This document shows positions 51,579-60,338 of a stretch of DNA of 64,000 bases, piece after piece (within the stretch, counting starts at the first letter, position 1; every line of letters begins with the position of its first letter). Made by a program: the position numbers and the translations under genes. Where the stretch lies: NCBI RefSeq assembly GCF_040049275.1, contig NZ_JBDZDT010000006.1:468635-532634 (forward strand), read 5' to 3'. The notes below the pieces were generated by a model. It was not told the origin of the DNA and ran no database searches. It saw only the letters and a program-made list of their open reading frames with translations. The DNA comes from Aquabacter sp040049275. Lineage in GTDB: Bacteria > Pseudomonadota > Alphaproteobacteria > Rhizobiales > Xanthobacteraceae.

Positions 51579-53099
51579 ATGTACTACGTGCTGACGACGC
51601 TTTTTGTGGCGGCGACACTCGCCTTGACGAACGTCGTCACCCAGGTCGGCTCCAACTATATCGCGGACTATTTCACCCAAGGCGAGAGCCAGGATTACGG
51701 AATCAATCCCCCGGCTTCGTCCGAGCGGGAGCCCAAGCGAACCATCTCCGCGGCAAGGGAGGCAGCGTCGGGCGACACGGCGACCCGGAGCGCGGTGATG
51801 CCGATCCTGCTGAGCGCCGCCGAAGGCCGGGTGCCCGCAGAAGACATCATACCGCCCCGCATTGGTCCGGGAAAAAGGACCGATGCCGGCCCTGAGATGG
51901 AGGACCTGCTTCCCTCTCCGGGACTTGCGCCGCGCCGGAGCATGGACGCGGACAGTCCTCTCGCGGGTCGCAAGGAGGCCCGGGCCGAACTGCCCGCCAC
52001 CATCATGACCGATGCCGTGGAAGACACCACGCCGACCTTCCCGCCCGCCGAAGTCGTGGCGCCCCACGCGCAGCCCCAGGCGGCGCTCGATCTGGTCCGG
52101 GACACGCCGCACCGTCGCCCGGATGGCACCTTCTTCCTGCCCATGGCGACCCAGCGCATCTTCTCCGTGCGCTGGCAGGTGTGCACCCGCGCAGACGTAT
52201 CCATGGCCTATGAGCTGCCGGGCCATGTCATCACCGATCCAAGCACCAGCACCACCTTGCAGGCGACGCTTTCGGGCGTGATCGAGGCCAACCAGGGCAC
52301 GTTCCCCTATCTCGGCATGCGGGTGCGCCGCGGCGATCTGCTCGCTTATCTTCAGCCGTCCGTGTCGGTGTCCGAGCGGGCGCAGATCGAGGCGCGCAAG
52401 CAGCAGCTCGCCAACCAGATCTCCCTGACTGAAAAGCAGATCGAGCGCCTCGACGACGTTCTGTTCGTGCGCTACCGCGCCAACAAGATCGAGGCGCTCA
52501 AGGTCCAGGTCGAGGGCTATCGCCGCGAGCTCACCTCCCTCCAGTCGGCGCTCGGCGCTCGCGAGACCCTCCGGGCGACCGTGGACGGCGTCATCTCCCG
52601 CGTGGGCGCGGCGGTGGGGGGCACGGTTCTCGAAGGGCAGACCATCTTCGAGATCGTCGATCCCGACGCGCTCTGGGTGGAGGCGGCGGCCTACGACCCG
52701 GCGGTGACGAACAACATCAAAAGCGCGGCTGCGGTGGTCGGCGACAACAAGCCCATCGCCCTGCAATTCGTCGGCGGCGGGCTCATGCTCAGCAACCAGG
52801 CCATTCCCCTGCGCTTCCGCGTGGTCGGCCCCCATGAGGGCTTGTCCGTGGGCAAGCCGGTGACGGTCATCGTCCGGCAGAACAAGACCATCGCCGGCAT
52901 CCCCGTTCCCGCCTCCAGCATCATCCGGGACGGCGACGGACGCAGCATCGTCTGGGAGCGCATCGGCGCGGAGACCTTCGCGCCGCGCCAGGTTCGGGCG
53001 GTGCGCGTGGCCGGCGACGTGATGGTGGTGGAATCGGGGTTGTCGAGCGGCGCGCGCGTGGTGACGGAGGGCGCGAGCCTTCTCAACCAGATCCGCTGA
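51579..53099 (+). CDS. Efflux RND periplasmic adaptor (HlyD/CusB family) with long N-terminal extension
   Basis: 506 residues. One N-terminal TM helix (about 3-20), then an extended low-complexity part to about residue 190, then an adaptor core: barrel-sandwich halves around ATLSGVIEANQGTFPYLGMRVRRGDLLAYL and ATVDGVISRVGAAVGGTVLEGQ, a coiled coil between them (about 268-335), and the ITEEIVDPDALWVEA-like beta domain. The usual adaptor is about 350-420 residues, so the extension is unusual. It could serve the RND pump at 45327-48434, which lacks its own adaptor. Confidence 0.8.
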   Translation: MYYVLTTLFVAATLALTNVVTQVGSNYIADYFTQGESQDYGINPPASSEREPKRTISAAREAASGDTATRSAVMPILLSAAEGRVPAEDIIPPRIGPGKRTDAGPEMEDLLPSPGLAPRRSMDADSPLAGRKEARAELPATIMTDAVEDTTPTFPPAEVVAPHAQPQAALDLVRDTPHRRPDGTFFLPMATQRIFSVRWQVCTRADVSMAYELPGHVITDPSTSTTLQATLSGVIEANQGTFPYLGMRVRRGDLLAYLQPSVSVSERAQIEARKQQLANQISLTEKQIERLDDVLFVRYRANKIEALKVQVEGYRRELTSLQSALGARETLRATVDGVISRVGAAVGGTVLEGQTIFEIVDPDALWVEAAAYDPAVTNNIKSAAAVVGDNKPIALQFVGGGLMLSNQAIPLRFRVVGPHEGLSVGKPVTVIVRQNKTIAGIPVPASSIIRDGDGRSIVWERIGAETFAPRQVRAVRVAGDVMVVESGLSSGARVVTEGASLLNQIR

Positions 53100-53253
53100 A
53101 ACAACCCGCCGCGGGCACGCGCAGTCGGGCTGCCGCGCGCCCAAAAAACGGGAATGGACCATCACGTCATAAAGGTGACGGGACGGCACAGTTAGAGATG
53201 GAATTGGCTCCGGGAATGATTCACTGTGGAGCCCGTCAACGGGGTGGGGGACG

Positions 53254-53553
53254 ATGCGCTACGGGATTTTCTTTCTCGCGGCTCTGGCGCTGCTGATGCT
53301 GGCTCCGGCCGTCGCGCACGCCCAAACACCCGGTTATGCCCGGCCCGCGACGCTCCCTTATGCGAGCGTCGCTCTGGCTGCCGACAACGACCCCGAAGAA
53401 AGCGCGTTCTACACCGCTGGCATGGACCAGCTGCTGTGGGGAACCGCGGTCGTCGGCGGCGCCTTCATCATCGGCCTCCTAGCCGGCGGCTCCCTGTCTT
53501 CAGCGTTCGGCGCTGTCGGGGCCGTGGCGATCTCATACGCGCTTCTGCCATAG
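53254..53553 (+). CDS. Small secreted/membrane protein, glycine-rich tail
   Basis: 99 residues: signal peptide (ending AHAQ), a short polar part (DNDPEESAFYTAGMDQLLWG) and one hydrophobic glycine-rich span (VVGGAFIIGLLAGGSLSSAF). GGTGGGGG lies before the ATG. The plan recalls the two Ala/Pro-linker proteins of this region but it lacks their conserved tail. Function unknown. Confidence 0.6.
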   Translation: MRYGIFFLAALALLMLAPAVAHAQTPGYARPATLPYASVALAADNDPEESAFYTAGMDQLLWGTAVVGGAFIIGLLAGGSLSSAFGAVGAVAISYALLP

Positions 53554-53636
53554 GCGGGAGTTGCGCCCCAAAACGCCCCTTCGCGGGCGTCCTTTCCTGC
53601 TCTGCGTTGCGGCGCTCATCCTTATAGGAGTCCGAG

Positions 53637-54422
53637 ATGGTACGGAAACACACGCTTTTCCTTTCGCTCGCGGTGGGCGCCACCCTGCTCGCCGCCGCCC
53701 CGGCCTTCGCGCAGACCGCAGCGCCCCGCAGCGAGGTGTGGGACCCGTTTGAGCGCGTGAATCGCGCCACCTACTCGCTCAACAGCGCTTTCATGTCCGT
53801 GGTGGCTGGCCCTGTGGTTGCCGCTTATCGCTCCACCGTTCCCACATCGGTCCAGACCGGCGTCAACAACGTCTTCACCAACCTGCGCGAACCGCTGACC
53901 GTCATCTCGAGCGGCGTGCAGGGCGACCTGGCCAACATGCGCGTCTCCGCGGGCCGCTTCGCCATCAACACCATTGCCGGCATCGGCGGCGTCTTCGACG
54001 TTGCGACCCGCATGGGCTGGGTCTCGCGGCCGGAAGACCTCGGCACCGCCATGTGCAGCTACGGCGTGCCCACCGGCCCCTATCTGATGGTGCCCTTCTT
54101 CGGCCCGACCAATGCGCGCGAAGCCGCCGGCACGATCGCAGCCTACGGTCTCGCCTACGCCACCGGCGAAGACTGGGTCTACGGCTATGTGGTCGCCGAC
54201 CGGACGGTGGCGGCAGCATCTGACCTTCCCATGAGCCTGTTCGAGCAGGCGCCTGATGCCGGCGTGAACGCGCCGACCGCCACCCCGGCGGTGACGCTCG
54301 ACGCCTATGCGAGCACCCGCGACCGCTACATGAACCTGCGCGCCGACCTGTGCGCCGACTCCATTCCGGCTGCCGACCTCAAGGCGAGCCCCCTCGGCGG
54401 CGTCATCAAGACCGTCAACTGA
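53637..54422 (+). CDS. mlaA: MlaA (VacJ) family outer-membrane lipid transport protein
   Basis: 261 residues with a normal signal peptide (ending AFAQ, no lipobox Cys) and the MlaA domain: EVWDPFERVNRATYSLNSAF, FTNLREPLTVISSGVQGD, RFAINTIAGIGGVFDVATRMG and VPFFGPTNAREAAG. MlaA extracts phospholipids from the outer leaflet of the outer membrane and passes them to the periplasmic carrier. Missing the lipobox is unusual, as most MlaA proteins are lipoproteins. With the fused Mla-like ABC transporter at 38728 it may form a lipid path across the envelope. AGGAG site; terminator downstream. Confidence 0.88.
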   Translation: MVRKHTLFLSLAVGATLLAAAPAFAQTAAPRSEVWDPFERVNRATYSLNSAFMSVVAGPVVAAYRSTVPTSVQTGVNNVFTNLREPLTVISSGVQGDLANMRVSAGRFAINTIAGIGGVFDVATRMGWVSRPEDLGTAMCSYGVPTGPYLMVPFFGPTNAREAAGTIAAYGLAYATGEDWVYGYVVADRTVAAASDLPMSLFEQAPDAGVNAPTATPAVTLDAYASTRDRYMNLRADLCADSIPAADLKASPLGGVIKTVN

Positions 54423-54441
54423 GGCACGAACCGAGTAACAT

Positions 54442-54470
54442 AAGCCGCCGCCGGTCTCCGGCGGCGGCTT
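54442..54470 (+). terminator. Hairpin after mlaA
   Basis: Perfect 13-base stem AAGCCGCCGCCGG / CCGGCGGCGGCTT with a 3-base loop, 20 bases after the mlaA stop. Only a short T run follows. Confidence 0.75.
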
Positions 54471-54499
54471 GGTGCTAAACCCAGGAAGGGATTGCACAG

Positions 54500-55498
54500 G
54501 TGACCGCCTCCGCGCATCCGGACAAACCTGCCGGTCAAGAGCCCCCTCACGCGCCCCACGACCATGGCGCGGCAGCGGGCGCGGGGGGCGAGCATGCCGG
54601 GCACCAGCACGGGCCCTCCGTGACCGAGGACAGCCAGCGGCGCGTCTTCTGGGTGATGGTGTTTACCGGCACCTACATGATCATCCAGGCGACCGGCGGC
54701 TACCTTTCCGGCTCGCTGGCGCTGATCGCCGATGCCGGCCATATGCTCTCGGACACGGTGGCGCTCTGCTTCGCCTGGATCGCGTTCCGCCTCAGCCGCC
54801 GCCCCGCCGATGCGCAGCGCACCTTCGGCTATCACCGCTTCCAAGTGCTCGCGGCCCTGCTGAACGGCCTCACCCTGTTCCTGATCGCCATATGGGTCGT
54901 CTACCAGGCGGTGATGCGCTTCTGGGATCCGGTGGAGGTCATGGCCGGCCCCATGCTCATCGTGGCGGTGGTCGGCCTGCTGGTGAATGTCGGCGGCTTT
55001 CTCGTCCTGCGCGGCGGGGACCGGCGCAACGTGAACATGCGCGGCGCGCTGCTGCATGTGCTGGGCGACCTTCTGGGCTCGGTAGCGGCCATCGTCGCGG
55101 CCCTCGTCATCATGGCCACCGGCTGGATGCCCATCGACCCCATCCTGTCCGTCTTCGTCAGCGTGCTCATCCTCAAGAGCGCCTGGTCGCTGATGAGCAG
55201 CTCGGCGAACATCCTCATGGAAGGCGTTCCCGAGGGCTTTGAGGGACCGGCCCTCACCGCCGAGCTCACCTCCATCGCCGGCGTCTCCGATGTCCACCAC
55301 GTGCATGTCTGGGGGCTCACCGGCGAAAAGCTGATGGCATCGCTGCACATCAAGCTCGATCACGGGGCGGAGGCGAGCGTGGTCAAGACAGCGGTGCGTG
55401 CGCGCCTTGCTGAACGCTTCGGCATCGGCCACGTCACCATCGAGGTCGACGATGCCGCGGACATGGCAGCGGAAGCGCTCACCGCCGAAACACACTGA
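54500..55498 (+). CDS. CDF cation efflux transporter (ZitB/CzcD type)
   Basis: 332 residues from a GTG at 54500. A His-rich cytoplasmic N terminus (HAPHDHG... HAGHQHG), six TM helices and a C-terminal cytoplasmic domain with a His-rich VHHVHVWGLT segment. The metal site is visible in TM2 (ADAGHMLSDT) and TM5 (LHVLGDLLGS), the HD/HD set of zinc-type CDF proteins. It exports zinc and perhaps other divalent metals using protons. It follows mlaA and precedes two convergent DUF6524-like genes. Confidence 0.93.
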   Translation: MTASAHPDKPAGQEPPHAPHDHGAAAGAGGEHAGHQHGPSVTEDSQRRVFWVMVFTGTYMIIQATGGYLSGSLALIADAGHMLSDTVALCFAWIAFRLSRRPADAQRTFGYHRFQVLAALLNGLTLFLIAIWVVYQAVMRFWDPVEVMAGPMLIVAVVGLLVNVGGFLVLRGGDRRNVNMRGALLHVLGDLLGSVAAIVAALVIMATGWMPIDPILSVFVSVLILKSAWSLMSSSANILMEGVPEGFEGPALTAELTSIAGVSDVHHVHVWGLTGEKLMASLHIKLDHGAEASVVKTAVRARLAERFGIGHVTIEVDDAADMAAEALTAETH

Positions 55499-55508
55499 CG
55501 CAGGCCCG

Positions 55509-55940
55509 CTACGGGGGAGAACGCACCACGTCGCGTTCGCCCGAGATGCGCTTCCATACGAAGGCCCAGGTATTTCCGAAGCCAAGGATCATGATCGCCC
55601 AGAACTGCACCATATAGGCGGTGATCTCCACGTCCTGGAATGCGAAGAGGCCGAGGCCGACGCAGAACGTGATGCTCATCATGATCAACAGCGAGAACGC
55701 CACGATCCCGAAATACTTGATGCTCAGGTAGGCCATGCGCGTCAGGATCACCAGCGCGGTGAGCAGGGCGATCCCGATGCAGATCTGCAGCGGCGAAATG
55801 TGCTCCGAGGACAGGATCCAGTGGACGTAGGAATTGCCGCTCGGATTGTAGGCGGCGAGGACCACGAAGGCGCACAGCAAGGTGCGCTTCGCCACCATCG
55901 GCACAACATGAATTGGCGGGTTTGTATCGAGGCGGGGCAT
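55509..55940 (-). CDS. DUF6524-like small membrane protein, third of three
   Basis: 143 residues, four TM helices, with the motif AYNPSGNSYVHWIL at the end of TM1. Clear paralogue of the genes at 41666 and 55951; the basic loop and the tail (WKRISGERDVVRSPP) are also similar. It follows its upstream paralogue by 10 bases and ends 10 bases from the convergent CDF gene. Confidence 0.75.
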   Translation of the reverse strand: MPRLDTNPPIHVVPMVAKRTLLCAFVVLAAYNPSGNSYVHWILSSEHISPLQICIGIALLTALVILTRMAYLSIKYFGIVAFSLLIMMSITFCVGLGLFAFQDVEITAYMVQFWAIMILGFGNTWAFVWKRISGERDVVRSPP

Positions 55941-55950
55941 ATCGACCGCG

Positions 55951-56373
55951 TCAGATCGGCGAGTTGTGGGTCACGTCCGTGGAATCCACCTGCCCCGCGA
56001 TGCGGTTGCGCAGATGCGACCAGGACATGCCGAGGCCGTAGAGCGTCGAGAGAATGATCAGCAGCGTGAGGATGAACACACGCGGCTCCTCCACATCCAA
56101 AACATGGTGGTCGATCAGGGTCCAGGCGGCGGACGCGAATAGGGCCGTCAGCAGGCCGATGCCGATCATGCCGAGCGAGCGCGTGGCGGAGAGGATGGCC
56201 ACCACGTGAAGGATGAGAAGGGTGACCCCCACCAGCACCTTCATGGAGTGCTGGCCCGGAACATCCCTGATCCAGTGCACGTACGACAAGGCGTAAGGAT
56301 TGTAGGTGCCGAGCACGAGGCACGTGGCGGTCAGCCATCGCGCGACGATGTCGGGAATGCCGAAACTATGCAT
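55951..56373 (-). CDS. DUF6524-like small membrane protein, second of three
   Basis: 140 residues, four TM helices, motif GTYNPYALSYVHWIRDV. Upstream partner of 55509-55940 in what looks like a two-gene operon. The ribosome site is weak. Both differ from one another too much to be a very recent duplication. Confidence 0.75.
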   Translation of the reverse strand: MHSFGIPDIVARWLTATCLVLGTYNPYALSYVHWIRDVPGQHSMKVLVGVTLLILHVVAILSATRSLGMIGIGLLTALFASAAWTLIDHHVLDVEEPRVFILTLLIILSTLYGLGMSWSHLRNRIAGQVDSTDVTHNSPI

Positions 56374-56571
56374 CCGAGCGGCCCGCCCCCACGAGAACCC
56401 CCTCGCTCCAAACGTCCCGGGACATTCGCACAGGAGAAGCAGGTCTCCAACCCTGCTTGTGGCTACGGCAGAGCTTATTGGTGCTTCGGGGGGAGTAGAG
56501 TATGCATGCTTTCAGCAGCGGCCGCTCGCCGGGAAATCCGCGCCGGCTAAGATGTTTTGACGAGGCCGGCC

Positions 56572-57420
56572 GTGCCCATAAACGCACATCGCCGCACGCA
56601 TTTGATGAAGCGCCTTTTCGGCGCACTGGGTGAGAGCGTGCACATCGCTGCGGCCATCGTGCTGTCGCTGGCATTCGTGCTCATCCTGACCACGACGCTG
56701 AACCATTGGAAGTTCGCATCCACCTACGGCGAGATCGCCGAGCGGCGCATCGCGCTGGTGGGGCAGCGCGCCCACGATTCCATAGATGCGGCGCTTCGGC
56801 TCGGCCTCAAGCTCGAGGATGTCGCCACCGCGCAGCAGATCGTCGCCAATGCCAAGGAGGAAGATCGGCGCGTCGAAAGCGTCGCCGTTTTCAGTGCCCG
56901 ATCCTCACGCATTCTCCACGCTACGGATCCCACCCTCGTCGGCACGCCGGTGCCGGAGGCGTGGCTGAGCGCGCAAAGGCAAGCCACCGGCAAATCCTGG
57001 CACATTGGCGGAGAGGATCTGGCGACAGTCGGAATGAGGCTGGATACGGGCGACGAGAAGGGCGTCGGCGGTATCGCTTTGGTCTATTCGCTGGCGGAAA
57101 CACAGCGCGCCATGGCGCACATGAGGGTCGCCCAGATCGAGGAAATGCTCGCCATCTTCGCCCTGTTCGTGATCATCGCACTCGTCGCCACCATGCTCGC
57201 GACCCGCGACCTGCATCGGCCGCTGAAGGGGCTGGCAAACATGCTTCAGGCTGGCGGTTCGGACGGCGATCCGGGAGGCGTTCTGCCCGAGTCCCTGCGC
57301 CTCCCGGCAGCGCAGTTCCGCGCCGCCGCCGCCGAAGCCGCCGCGGCGCTGGAGGCCGCAGAACGCGACCTTGAGTCGGAGGAGCGGCAATCCCCCTATC
57401 TTGCGGACGCACCGCCGTGA
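56572..57420 (+). CDS. Two-TM periplasmic sensor-like protein without output domain
   Basis: 282 residues from a GTG at 56572 (GAGG site); a TTG at 56557 and an ATG at 56605 are alternatives. TM1 at about 20-40, a periplasmic domain of about 140 residues resembling a Cache-type sensor (RHATD-like ...HATDPTLVGTPVPEAW..), TM2 at about 188-210, then a short HAMP-like stretch (LHRPLKGLANML) and a helical tail. There is no kinase, cyclase or methyl-accepting part. Its stop overlaps the next gene's GTG (GTGA), and the next protein begins with the same kind of sensor. Confidence 0.7.
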   Translation: MPINAHRRTHLMKRLFGALGESVHIAAAIVLSLAFVLILTTTLNHWKFASTYGEIAERRIALVGQRAHDSIDAALRLGLKLEDVATAQQIVANAKEEDRRVESVAVFSARSSRILHATDPTLVGTPVPEAWLSAQRQATGKSWHIGGEDLATVGMRLDTGDEKGVGGIALVYSLAETQRAMAHMRVAQIEEMLAIFALFVIIALVATMLATRDLHRPLKGLANMLQAGGSDGDPGGVLPESLRLPAAQFRAAAAEAAAALEAAERDLESEERQSPYLADAPP

Positions 57421-59456
57421 GCACCGATGCCGGTGGGGCCGGGGGCGGCTGGATCCGCGCGCGCATTCTGCTGATCACCCTCACTTTGGTGATCGCCGCC
57501 GCCGCCCTCCTTTCCTTCAGAACCAACCGCCTGTTCGAGGCGGCCCTCGAGCCGCAATTGACCCTCAAGACGGAGATGGTCGCCGAATTCACCGCGATGG
57601 ATATTACATGGGCCCTGAGCCGTGGCATTCCGCTGGATCGGCTTGTCGGCGTTCCCGACTACCTGGCTCAGAAGCGCGCGGGAAATCCCGAGATTCTCTA
57701 TGTGGCCCTGATGGACAGCCAGGGCCGGACCCTCCACGTCTCGGGTGCCCAGCCCGTCAAGGGAGGTCCTGTGGAGCAAGCCGCGCGGGAGCTTGCGGCG
57801 GCGGGCGGCCAGAACATCGCCCATGTGGACATCGCGGAGTTTCAGGCCGTCTTAAGCCCCGTACGCCTCAACGGCACCACCGTCGCCGCCGTGGCCATCA
57901 GGCTCGACCCGACGTTCGTGCGCGCCCAGCTCCAGGCATTGGCGCAGGACGTGTTCGTCATCCTCCTTGTTGCATTGTTCCTGGTCTACGAGGTGGCCAT
58001 CGCGCTCTCGGGAAAGGCCGGTCCCCTTGGCCAGCTTGTCGCCGCCATGGGGACCGGCCGGTTCGGCCACCGCATCACCCATTTCCACCGCGACGAGATC
58101 GGCCGGGCGATCCGCAGCTTCAACGCCACGGTGCTGGCCCTCAATGCGCGCTACCGCCGGCTGGCAGAGAAGGCCGAACGCAGCGGCAGCGCAACCTTGC
58201 GTGACCGCGTGAAGGACCTGCGCGAGCGGTTCGGCTTTGTCGCTACGCCCCCCGCTGCGTTCGACATCCCGCCCTCCGTCACGGACATGCGCCTGCCGCT
58301 GTTCGTGTTCGTCATTGCCGAGGAACTGCAGAAGGCGTTCCTGCCGCTCTATATCAGCGAGCTCGAAAGCCAGATCCCGTCCGCCCCCGGCGATCTCCTC
58401 ATCGGCCTGCCGATTTCGATCTACATGCTCGCCCTCGCCCTGGCGACGCCGCTGGCGGGATCCTGGACCGACCGCTACGGGCCGCGGCGCATCTTCCTTA
58501 CGGGCGTCGGGCTGGCGATCCTCGGGTTTCTCTGGTCGGCCCTTGCCGCCACTCTTGTGGGGCTCATCGGCGCCCGTGCGATCACCGCCGTTGGCTACGC
58601 CATGTGCACCATCGCGGCCCAGGGCTTCATCGTCCAGACCACCAGCAGCGCGGACCGCACCCAGGGCATTTCGGTGTTCGTCACCGTCCTCATGTCGGCG
58701 AGCATCTGCGGCACCTCCATCGGCGGCATCCTCGCAGATCAGCTGGACTATCGGATCGTCTTCGTCTGCGCCGCGGCGCTGGCCCTGCTGGCGGGGCTGC
58801 TGGCATGGCGGATGATGGGCCACCTGGCGCCGCTCGCCGCCGAGCGGAGGGGTTTCCGGCTCGCTGATCTCGGGGTGGTGCTGCGCAATCCGCGCTTCGT
58901 GGCGCTGGTCCTGTTCGCCGCCATCCCGAACAAGATCGTCCTGACCGGTTTCCTGTTCTACGCCGTTCCCCTCTATCTGGCCGAACTCGGCGCCTCGGAA
59001 GCGGAAACGGGGCGGGTGATGATCCTCTATTCCCTGGTGATCGTCGTCGCCGGCCCCTGGCTGAGCCGCATGGCGGACCGGCACGGCTACATCCATTCCT
59101 TCGTCTTCGTGGGCACGTTCGTCTCCGGCGCCGCCATGGGGCTGCTGTGGTTCTGGCCGGACATTTACGGCGTCGCCCTCGCCGTGGTGGCAGTGGCGTT
59201 CGCGCATGCCATTTCCATCTCGCCCCAGGTGGCGATGGTGCCGCAGATCTGCCGCGCGGAGATCGAGGCGGTGGGGCAGACCACACTGCTCGGCGAGTTG
59301 CGCATGCTGGAGCGGATCGGCAGTGTCATCGGCCCGTTACTTATTGCAGCTTTTTCTTACCAATACGGATTTGTGACTGGATTGATAATCATGGGCGGCA
59401 TGATTGCGCTGCTTTCTCCCCTGCTTCTCCTCAGCAAGCGGGAGGCACGGGCTTGA
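57417..59456 (+). CDS. MFS transporter fused to an N-terminal periplasmic sensor and HAMP domain
   Basis: 679 residues. TM at 15-33, a periplasmic sensor-like domain at about 34-178, TM at about 179-198, a HAMP-like domain at about 198-250 (GPLGQLVAAMGTGRFGHRI ... DEIGRAIRSFNATVLALN), and then a complete MFS transporter from about 290 with motif A GSWTDRYGPRRI. MFS proteins are normally about 400 residues with no sensor. The fusion suggests transport gated or reported by an outside signal. It is coupled at both ends (GTGA and TTGA overlaps). Confidence 0.85.
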   Translation: MSTDAGGAGGGWIRARILLITLTLVIAAAALLSFRTNRLFEAALEPQLTLKTEMVAEFTAMDITWALSRGIPLDRLVGVPDYLAQKRAGNPEILYVALMDSQGRTLHVSGAQPVKGGPVEQAARELAAAGGQNIAHVDIAEFQAVLSPVRLNGTTVAAVAIRLDPTFVRAQLQALAQDVFVILLVALFLVYEVAIALSGKAGPLGQLVAAMGTGRFGHRITHFHRDEIGRAIRSFNATVLALNARYRRLAEKAERSGSATLRDRVKDLRERFGFVATPPAAFDIPPSVTDMRLPLFVFVIAEELQKAFLPLYISELESQIPSAPGDLLIGLPISIYMLALALATPLAGSWTDRYGPRRIFLTGVGLAILGFLWSALAATLVGLIGARAITAVGYAMCTIAAQGFIVQTTSSADRTQGISVFVTVLMSASICGTSIGGILADQLDYRIVFVCAAALALLAGLLAWRMMGHLAPLAAERRGFRLADLGVVLRNPRFVALVLFAAIPNKIVLTGFLFYAVPLYLAELGASEAETGRVMILYSLVIVVAGPWLSRMADRHGYIHSFVFVGTFVSGAAMGLLWFWPDIYGVALAVVAVAFAHAISISPQVAMVPQICRAEIEAVGQTTLLGELRMLERIGSVIGPLLIAAFSYQYGFVTGLIIMGGMIALLSPLLLLSKREARA

Positions 59457-60286
59457 ACATTCTGATCTGCTCCAAGCGCGACCTGACTTCCACGGTGTTT
59501 CTCAACGATCTTCTGGAACGGCTGGCCCCCCTCCCCGGTTGCCGGCTTCACCTGGTTCTTGCCGAACGCACCCGCCCGATCGAGACACAGGTTCCCGAAC
59601 TCGTGCAGATGAAGCTCTACGAGCGTGATCTGCCCTTCCAGGTCCTGTTCCCGCTCCTGGAAGCGGATCCGCGCCCGGCCGACTTGATGACGCCGGCCGG
59701 CCTTGCCGCGCGATACGGCGTCGCGCTTTCCGTGGTGCGCGGCATCAACGATCCAGTGTTTCAGAAGGTGCTGGATGATTTCTCGCCCGACCTCATCCTC
59801 TCCGCACGCTTCAGCTTCCTGTTCCCGCCTGATCTGATCGCCGCGCCCGCGCGCGGTGTCATCAATGTCCATCCCGGGCGGGTCCCGGACTATGCGGGGC
59901 TTTATCCGCACTTCTTTGCCATGCTCGCCGGCGAGCGCACGCACGGCTGCACGGTCCATATGGTCGATGGCAATATCGATACCGGCGCCATCCTGGCGGA
60001 GGGGGAAGTGCCAATCGACCCCACGCTCACGGCCTTCGCCCTCAACCTCGAAAGCCACCTCTTGGGCAACCGCCTTGTGACAGATGTCATATTGTCGTGG
60101 TTGAAGGGACACAGCACGCACGCTGTTCCGCAAAGGCAATCCAAATTAAGGTCCAATACCTATCCGACTCCGGCGGAATTCGAAAAATTCCGGGTGGCGG
60201 GTCTGTCTCTGATCCGTGCAGATGAGTATCTGGATATTCTTCGGCGGTTCGGAGCGTCCGAGTGCAGGTTGGCGGGGGCGGGCTGA
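59453..60286 (+). CDS. Formyltransferase family protein (Fmt/ArnA-like N-terminal domain)
   Basis: 277 residues from a TTG at 59453, which overlaps the MFS stop (TTGA) and has a GGGAGG site 7 bases upstream. The catalytic residues of N10-formyl-THF formyltransferases are present: N138 and H140 (GVINVHPGRVP) and D176 (GNIDTGAIL). The usual SLLP loop reads PGRVP. There is no Fmt C-terminal tRNA domain, so it is not the translation initiator enzyme. Acceptor unknown, possibly an amino sugar or another amine. Confidence 0.8.
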   Translation: MNILICSKRDLTSTVFLNDLLERLAPLPGCRLHLVLAERTRPIETQVPELVQMKLYERDLPFQVLFPLLEADPRPADLMTPAGLAARYGVALSVVRGINDPVFQKVLDDFSPDLILSARFSFLFPPDLIAAPARGVINVHPGRVPDYAGLYPHFFAMLAGERTHGCTVHMVDGNIDTGAILAEGEVPIDPTLTAFALNLESHLLGNRLVTDVILSWLKGHSTHAVPQRQSKLRSNTYPTPAEFEKFRVAGLSLIRADEYLDILRRFGASECRLAGAG

Positions 60287-60338
60287 GCGGAAGGCGGGGA
60301 AGGCCTTGCCGCTGGCGCTGGTTTCATGAGGGGCGAAC

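Noticed and set aside
45327..55498. Considered the region a standard cus/czc metal-resistance operon
   Set aside because: Pump, adaptor and CDF gene are on different strands and kilobases apart, with no TolC, metal-binding chaperone or MerR/two-component regulator seen.
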